The position numbers and the translations under genes are program-made. The notes under the pieces are model-generated. The model saw only the letters and a program-made list of their open reading frames with translations, was not told where the DNA came from and did no database searches. From the NCBI GenBank assembly GCA_013791935.1, contig VMSV01000238.1, positions 1 through 64,000 of the forward strand: a stretch of 64,000 nt of DNA, given 5' to 3'. Source of the DNA: Desulfobacteraceae bacterium (lineage in GTDB: Bacteria > Desulfobacterota > Desulfobacteria > Desulfobacterales > UBA5616). Positions within the stretch are counted from its first letter, which is position 1; every line of letters starts with the position of its first letter. This document shows positions 52,857-61,100 of the stretch, in pieces.

Positions 52857-54052
52857 ACTTTGACTTAGAAAAAATCCTCAGCAAGGCCTCTATCACAATC
52901 CCCAAGGGGGTGATGCCAACTTCTGGCTTGACGCAAAGAATCAACCAGCTACGGAACCTTTCAAGGGAGGGATTGAGACCCAATTCCGTAACGATGATCG
53001 ATCCCGGAGACTTTGCCAGGCTTGGCGGAAAAAATACACCCGATATCCAAATATCAGCACCTATTGCTTCTGACATTTGGTATCTTTGGAAAACAAAAAG
53101 CATTCTTCCTGAAGATCCGGAGGACTCTGAAGAATTTGTCACTGAAAGAATGACCTTTTTAGAAGAACTTTTTGGCGGGATCAAGCCTTTACGGACGGTT
53201 AACCAGCGCAAGGATTTATTGCTTTACCCGGAAAGCTGGTCTTCCAAGGGCTTTTTTGAGAACAACGGGCCGTACTGTATCAAAGAGATGAGATATGAAA
53301 TGGCTTTTGAGGGAAAATCAATCTTGAACGTATCCCATGGGCAACCAGAAGGCTTTTTCCCTGCCTTCCTGGCTTTTCCTGTTGGTCAGTTGGGGGTTAT
53401 GCGCGTCCTTTCCATCATGTCTGAATCCATGGCTGAAGCTGAAGGCTTTGAGATAGAAGACGATTTTAAGCCGGTTACCGGTGGAGAGTTCTTCCCCCCG
53501 GTTCATACCAACGGCAATAGATGCCTTGGCCTTCATCTTTACGAGAACTGTTACCAGAAAAAAGATCCGGGCCGGGTTGAATACCCTGCCGGGAAATGCG
53601 GGGATGATGTTCTTCCTCATCTTTGGATGAGATATTACATCAAACCAGAAGATACCTGGCCGGTTCCGGGTGAGTTCATAGGCCTGCTTTGCAAGCCCTT
53701 GAGCGTACCGCCTCATGTTTGGTGGTTCCAAGAGACTTCCCCTCTTCTAACGGTCGGCAATTGGTTCGAGACTTCATGCTATACGTCCGGAATCATCACG
53801 GAAATCATGGAACCGCAGGGAGAGGAAGCATTCAGCCGTTATAAAATCAAAGTTCAAGGTGCTGAAATCGTTTTGGCGCCATCTGATTTCTATGAGTATG
53901 CCGTGGGGGAGAGGGTTACTGTCATTCGCTCCATGGATGCAGACATTCAAGGTTTCTCATGGCTCGATCTTGTTGCCCTGGAAGCATCCGGGGATTTAAA
54001 TTTAACCATGTTCATTGCGCCGGTATCTTTTTACTCGGAAGGAGGGGTTTAA
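52853..54052 (+). CDS. virion-region protein, unknown
   Basis: 399 residues, globular alpha/beta, with many Pro and Trp residues (HVWWFQETSPLL). No family recognised. Coupled to the coiled-coil gene before it. Probably structural by place. Confidence 0.6.
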   Translation: MNFDLEKILSKASITIPKGVMPTSGLTQRINQLRNLSREGLRPNSVTMIDPGDFARLGGKNTPDIQISAPIASDIWYLWKTKSILPEDPEDSEEFVTERMTFLEELFGGIKPLRTVNQRKDLLLYPESWSSKGFFENNGPYCIKEMRYEMAFEGKSILNVSHGQPEGFFPAFLAFPVGQLGVMRVLSIMSESMAEAEGFEIEDDFKPVTGGEFFPPVHTNGNRCLGLHLYENCYQKKDPGRVEYPAGKCGDDVLPHLWMRYYIKPEDTWPVPGEFIGLLCKPLSVPPHVWWFQETSPLLTVGNWFETSCYTSGIITEIMEPQGEEAFSRYKIKVQGAEIVLAPSDFYEYAVGERVTVIRSMDADIQGFSWLDLVALEASGDLNLTMFIAPVSFYSEGGV

Positions 54053-54053
54053 A

Positions 54054-55142
54054 ATGGCTCTGAATAATAATTTCATGCAAGAGGCTTTACGTATGGCTCA
54101 AAGGGAAGCCGAGGCAAGGCGAAGGGATAAGGCGGCTTTGGATAAAGTTTCAGCGAATTCAGCCAAACTTGATCGCTCCAACGCCATTTGGGATCAACAG
54201 CAGGGGCAACAATTCGCCCAGAAACTTGAAGGGACTCAGCAGGCCGGTCGTGAAAACCTTGAAAGGATTCAGCAGGCCGGGGCCTTGGATGTTGCGAAGG
54301 TCAATGCTGATGCTTCTACCAAGGCCAAAGCAAGTGCCGGGGCTTTCACCCCGAATCAGGTTGCAGACTTGCGCCGAAACTCTTTAAACGATGCCAGGGA
54401 GGAAGTTCTTGGAATGGCCGATGCCAGTGGAAATATTCCGAATCCCATGTATTTGGACAAAGACGGCAAGCCCAGTGCCGGTCAACCTCAGTTTCTTGAC
54501 CAGGCAGGGGTTCAGGAAATGATAGACCGAAGATCAATGGACCTTTACCAGAGCTATACCAATGGCCTGATGGACACGGGGCAGGCGGCGGCACCGCAGG
54601 CAGCAGCAGCCCCAGGAGTTGCCCCGATAACACCAGAGGCAGAACAATTGAAAGGCTTCACCGGTCTTAACGCAGGAAATGATGATTATCAAAAAAACAT
54701 TATCCGTTCCATGGTGAATGCAGATGGCCAGCCGGGGGGAGATTTCAAGAAATTTTCAATGAATGGAGCTCCACAAGCCCCTGTTGTTCCGGTAGCGGCA
54801 CCGATTTTAAATCCTGGTAATGCCCAGGCGGCACCAGCGGGAGGAACAGCGGGAGCAATCAAAGCTATGGCCAATACTCAAGCGGTACAGACCGCAGAAC
54901 CAGCAATCCCGCAATCGCTGTATTCAAGATTCATGAAGCCTGTGGTTGCAGGGGTTAAAACCCAGGCCAGCAATATCCGGGATGTCATGTCCTGGCATGG
55001 CGGAGACACCCCTCCACCGGAATCCGTGGTCAAGAAGAAAAAGCCCTTCACCATTCCCACAACGACAATGACGAATCAAGAAATCATGGCCAAAAGGGGA
55101 AATAAGCCCATTGATAGAGCATTTAACCTGTTTGCACGATAA
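54054..55142 (+). CDS. Ala/Gln-rich virion protein, possible ejection protein
   Basis: 362 residues from the ATG at 54054, GGAAGGAGG upstream; the track's start at 54015 is less likely. Helical Gln/Ala-rich start (REAEARRRDKAALDKVSANS), Pro/Ala-rich middle, basic tail. It is the gene before the giant ORF, a usual place for internal virion proteins. Confidence 0.6.
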   Translation: MALNNNFMQEALRMAQREAEARRRDKAALDKVSANSAKLDRSNAIWDQQQGQQFAQKLEGTQQAGRENLERIQQAGALDVAKVNADASTKAKASAGAFTPNQVADLRRNSLNDAREEVLGMADASGNIPNPMYLDKDGKPSAGQPQFLDQAGVQEMIDRRSMDLYQSYTNGLMDTGQAAAPQAAAAPGVAPITPEAEQLKGFTGLNAGNDDYQKNIIRSMVNADGQPGGDFKKFSMNGAPQAPVVPVAAPILNPGNAQAAPAGGTAGAIKAMANTQAVQTAEPAIPQSLYSRFMKPVVAGVKTQASNIRDVMSWHGGDTPPPESVVKKKKPFTIPTTTMTNQEIMAKRGNKPIDRAFNLFAR

Positions 55143-55156
55143 AGGGGATTCCGGCC

Positions 55157-58100
55157 ATGGGTCTTTTAGATTTCCAAAGTACTTACACCCCGAAGAAAAA
55201 AACCTTTTATGATGAAGATGAAACAAAGGTTGCGCCCGACATAAAAAAAGCTTTCCAGGAAGGTAAAAAGGTTTTGAAGTCCCAGGTTGAACGGGTCGGA
55301 GATCCGCTTATGCCTATTTCTCAAGACCAGATTGTTGAAATGGGCAAGGCCAGCATCCAGGACCAAAGGGGATATGACTTTCTTGGAGGCGCAAAAGTTC
55401 TTGCAGCCGGGTTGCCACGGGTCCCGGTTCACATGGTAGGCAAAGCAATTGAAACGGTCCAGGGCCAGGCCGGGGCCGATGTGGTGAATCCGGATTTCTT
55501 TGAGCGGATATCCCAAGGGGTCCGGAAGTGGGAATCTGATAAGCAGGCTGAGATAGGGGAAAAGTACAAGGACCGGAAGTTTCTGCCGGGAATTAAAGTT
55601 TCTGATGTTGGTTCTTTGCCGGAAAACCTTGCCTATTCCGTGAACTCAGCCGGGGCCGGTATCGGTGCGGGTATGGCTTCTTCAGCGGCCACCGGTGGAA
55701 ACCCGGTCGCTGGTTATACGGCTGGTATGGCCGCAGCCGGTGAGGTTGCCTATCGTGGTACGACTTATGATTTCATGAGAGAGGTCTTGACCGAGTTTGA
55801 TAATAACCTAAAGACTGAAAGAGGAAGCGGCCTTACTGAGGAAGAACAGACGGTTGTTAAAAATCAGTTTGAAAAAGAAGCCACGGAAACGGGCCTTTGG
55901 GAAGCTTTGCCGGAAGCCATCGGCGGCGGGATAGGGTTTAAAATACTGACCTCTCCACTCAAGGGTATCATGACCAAGATCCTGGGGGAAAAACTCGGGG
56001 AGAAGGCAACCACCAATATCCTTGCCAAAATAGCCGGTAGTCAGATTGAAGAGCTTTCCACGGAAACCATTACGCAGATGGGTCAAACCGATGTCCGGGG
56101 GAGGGCAGGGCTCGAAGGCGGGAAGAAGGTTGACTGGACAAAAGCCGGGGATTGGATTGAAGCTTTAAAAGAAGTCGCTCCCCAAACTGTTCTATTATCC
56201 GCCGTCATGGGCGGAGCAATTGCCGGAGGAAACCGGGTCCACGATAACCGGAAAATCAGGGCCTTGGATAAGTCCATCAAAGACGATGAATACAAGAAGA
56301 TCCCCAATGATGAATTCGGGAATGAGGTTTTAGCCAGGACCCTTGATTATGCCACTGAGCTCCAAAAGACCAGGCCCAAAGAACAGCGGGTTCAAAATGC
56401 CGTCCAAAAACTTACCGATGAGATTGCTTTCCGGAAACAGAGCCCGGATGCAGCCATTGCACCTGAAGAACCGAAAGCGGTTTTTGTTGCAGAGGTTGGC
56501 CGGAAGCTGGCCACGGATGAAATTTCCATAAGTGACATTCAGGAATTAAAGAAAGATCCCAATGTCCAAGGCCTTGGGGTCGATGATGATTTAAACAAGA
56601 TCATCATTTCCAAGAAGGGAGAGGCCCTGGCACCGAAGCCAGAGGAAGAACCTGCCCAGGCTGTTGAAACCCAAGCCCAAGCCGTGGAGCCGGAACAATC
56701 CGCCCTACCTGTGACCCCTGAAGAGGTTCAGGCTCAGGAACCGGAAGCCAATGGCATGCTCCAGATGGAGAGTGAAGACATTGGAGGCCTGGTTCAATGG
56801 GCTGATAGGTTTAATTCCGGACTGGATCAAAAAAGCCAGCGTCAGCTATCCAGTGTGATCGATGGCGCGAAGAAGGGCAACCCGGAAGACATCGAAACCC
56901 TTTGGAAGAATTTTGAGTTTACAACCAACTCTGAAACCGGGGTTTCTCCGCCTGTACCCGAAGATATTAAATCGCTTACGATTTCCACAAATGGAACCAA
57001 CATAGAAAGCTCCGGGGATGAAACCTTTGTTCGGTCTCCCTCAAAGGCTGAGAATGTTGGAGGGAAAGCAAGGCAAACCGGTTTCAACAAGATCCCGGAT
57101 GCCCCTGAAGGATTTGAGAAGGTTTACAAGCCGTATGGGGCTCAAGGGGCTGGTTATTATTATGCGAGAATAGCGGAATCCTCCGTTAACGATATTTCCA
57201 CAAATACCCCTGAAATCGTGAACGCAGAAAGTGTCGGTCAAGGGGAAGTCCCAACTGACAAGGAAACCTTAACAGTTGAAAAACCTCAAGACGAACTTGT
57301 TCAAAAAATTGATTCAGCTATTTCTCTTCCAACCGGACTATCAGGAGCAAAGCCACGTTATTCCTATGGCAATAAGCAATTTGACTTAACTTTCAAAAAC
57401 GATATTGACAAGGCGGCATATATCGCCGCTCAAGAAAAACCATCCAAAAAAGATGCCGAATACCTGAAATTTGTCGCAGAGAAAACCGGATTATCAGAAG
57501 ATGAGATCCGCGACCATGGGCGATCTGTGAAGCAGACAATCAAGGATATTGCGGCGAAGTCGAATGACATCGAGATTATTGTGCCTGGGCACCCAATCGT
57601 TAAAAAGACCGAGGCTGCCCCCTCAACTCCCAAATTAACCACGAAAGAACTAACACCCGTTGATAAAAGCGAAAAAGAACCTCATGGCAAGCGTGAAAAG
57701 GCCATGGCTGAATATAATGCTTTTATTGCCAGCATCCCGCAACACCTGAAAGATAAAGTAGGGGATGTCATAAAAGAAAACCCGATTTCTCCTTCTTCTC
57801 AAAAATTGAGGGTTGCCAGGGCTTTGGCCAAGGCCACAACGGGAGCACAGGCCGAAACCTCAGTTTCAGCAGCCGAAGCACCGGCAGTGCCAAAACCGGT
57901 TGAAAAAAAGGCCGAGACCTCGGAGCCGGTAACCCGAGAAAGCTTCCAGAAAAGCCTTGAAAGAAAAGGGACCGCCATCGGCCCGAACGGTCAAACCTAC
58001 TCTATTCAGGAGCAGGGAGAGGGAAATTATTATGTCCGTACCGTAAAAGACGGTATCAGGTTTGAAAATGGTGGAGGGTATCCGGCCAAGTGGAGCATGG

Positions 58101-61100
58101 AATATGCTAGGCAGAAAGCCGTTGATGAGGCCTTTGGTATAGAATATGAATTCACTTCTCTTGAAACAGGTAAAAAAACCACGGAGACCATTCCGGATAT
58201 ACCGAGTGGAAAGGCTCCTATTGAGAAGGCCGTGGAACCAGCAGTAGAACCGGAGCCCACAGCAGCAGCAGAACCAAAAGCCAAGCCTACCTATGGTGAA
58301 GGAAACAAAGTCTTTACCAAAGAAGCAGCAGACGCAGCCAGGGAACTTTTAAGGAAGAAATTGAGCCGGGTGAGCACCGGGCTTGATCCTGAACTCGTTC
58401 AGGCAGGCATTCAGCTTGCCGGTTACCACATCGAGGCCGGGGCCAGATCCTTTGTGAATTATGCAAAGGCAATGCTTGAAGACCTGGGGGCAGCAGCAAA
58501 ACCTTATCTTCGATCATGGTATGAGGCGGTTAGGTATTATCCTGGATTTGAGAACAAGGACATGACGGAGGCCGCCGATATAGAAAAAGTTGACATTGAC
58601 GATATAACAGACTATAATAATAAGGAAACAGCAGTTAACAAAGGAGGGCAAGATGAACAGATACGCCCAATTAACGAAAGACTTCCTGAAAGAGAAGGCT
58701 CCCAAGAAGGTCAAGGAGATGTCCAGCGACCAATTGAATCAGCTTTGCCAAGCCAAGGCAGAACAGGCGATAAAACAGAAAGAAAGCCTGATAAACGCCG
58801 GGTGGATGGATCACGAAGCCGAGGAAATGGTGAGAGCGGACCTTCTGACTATTCCATAACCAATGCTGATAGCCTTGGTAAAGGTGGACCGAAGCAGAAG
58901 TTCAAAGACAACCTTGCCGCGATACGTCTATTAAAGCAGATCGGAGACCATGGGGATTCACTTGGTTATGATCAGGCCAGACCTGAAGAGCAATCAATCC
59001 TTGTAAAATATGTTGGGTGGGGAGGTCTTCAGCAGGCCTTCAGAAGACCCGATGGCTCCATAGCCAAAGGATGGGAATCTGAGGTTGCAGAACTTGAGGA
59101 TCTTCTTTCCGAAAAAGAATATGCCGCCGCAATCAAATCCACACGAAACGCCCATTACACCAATCAACCTATTATCAAAGCTGTTTATTCTGCCCTTGGG
59201 AGACTCGGGTTCACCCATGGGAAGATTCTTGAGCCTGCCGTAGGGACTGGAAATTTTATAGGGTTAATGCCCAAAAAAACAAGGTCCAAGTCAAGGATAA
59301 CCGGCATTGAGCTCGAACCATTGACCGCTTCAATCTCTAAACAGCTTTACCCGAATCAAAATATCGTCCAGTCCGGATTCCAAAACGTCACCCTCGCACC
59401 GAATTCCTATGATCTTGCAATAGGCAACCCGCCTTTCGGGGATGAGAAGCTTTTCGACCCGGAAAACAAGGATCTCAAAAACTTCTCCATTCATAATTAT
59501 TTCTTTGCCAAATCCCTCAAAGCCATTCGCCCGAATGGTCTCCTTGCCATGGTTGTTTCTTCATCCATGATGGATAAGATCAGCGATTCCCAAAGGTCCT
59601 GGATCAATGACCGGGCTGAATTCCTTGGAGCCATAAGGCTTCCCAATAATGCTTTCAGAGGGAGCGCCGGAACTGACGTTACCACCGATATCGTTTTTTT
59701 GAGAAAACTTGAGGAAGGCGAAACCTCCAAGGGCGAAGCATGGTTGAATTTAAAACGGGTTAAAGGCAATGGGAATGATTGGCGGATAAATGAGTACTTC
59801 GCCAATCATCCGGACATGATGCTTGGAGCATTGGCTCCGAATAAATTGTTTCCTGCCGAGATCGTTGATGGGGTTTACGATGCCGTTCCTGGAATGACGG
59901 CCATTGAGGGAATCGATTTTGAAAAAGCTCTGGCTGAAGCAGTCCAAAGGCTCCCGGAAAAAGTATATAAAGCAGGAAAAACCTTTGAAGAGGTTCAAAA
60001 GGCTAAAATCCTTGTTTCTGATCCTGGATTTGCCATGCCGTTTGGATACACGCTCGACAATAAAGGGCAGGCTACACGGCGGTTACCCGATGTGAATGGG
60101 GAACGGCAATATGAGATGGTCGAGTATGCAGGTGCGCCCATTTCCGGGACTCGCCTTGAACGTTTTAAAGGGTTGCTCGGGTTAAGAGACGATGTCCGTA
60201 GGCTTATCAGGGCTGAAATAGCCGATGATTCTTCCATGGATTCTTTGAGGGCCAAATTAAACAAGGATTATGATGCCTTCATAAAGGAGTTCGGATTCAT
60301 TTCCCAAACCGTCAACGCCAGCGTATTGCAGGATGATCCTTCCGATCTTCCCCTGCTTCGGTCTCTTGAATCGAATTTTGATAAAGGTATTTCAAGGGCG
60401 GTAGCAAGAAGCACGGGCCAAGCGCATAGAGAGCCATCAGCCAAAAAATCAGCCATATTTACAGTAAGAACCAGGGAGCCCTATCGGGAAGTGACAAAGG
60501 CGGATAATGCAAAAGATGGCCTCTTTATCGTTCTCCGGGAAAATGGGTTTGTTGATATCGACCGTATTGCTTCTTTGACCGGGAAAACGGTTGAAGAGGT
60601 TTCTCGGGAGCTGGAAGGAGACATTTTTCAAAATCCGGAAACAGAATCGTGGGAAACGGCTGAATATTATCTTGCCGGGAATGTAAAACAAAAGCTGAAA
60701 GATGCCCAGGCCGCAGCACAAAAAGAACCGTCTTTCCAGGTGAATGTTAAAGAGCTGGAGAAAGTCCAGCCTGAAGATGTCCCACCGGATTTGATTACGT
60801 TTAAAATTGGTGCTTCATGGATGCCGAGCGAAGTGTATGAGGCCTTTTCCAGAGATGTTTTAAAAAGTGATATTCAGGTTCGGCACATTGAAAGCACTGG
60901 AACATGGTCAATAGGGGTTAATTCTTCGTCTCCCACAGAACACGGAACGCCGCAGATATCAGGCATAGAGCTTTATTCAAGGTTGCTTCAGGGCAAAGAA
61001 ATAGCCATCTATGAAAGAGACAAGGACGGGAACCGGTTCTTAAACCGTGACTATACCCAGGCAGCTAAGGATAAGGCTTCGGATCTCCACCAGGCGTTTC

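Noticed and set aside
58653-58859. Dismissing the 68-residue ORF as a shadow of the giant ORF
   Set aside because: The strong ribosome-binding site and family-like sequence argue against a chance frame, so I kept it as a nested gene.
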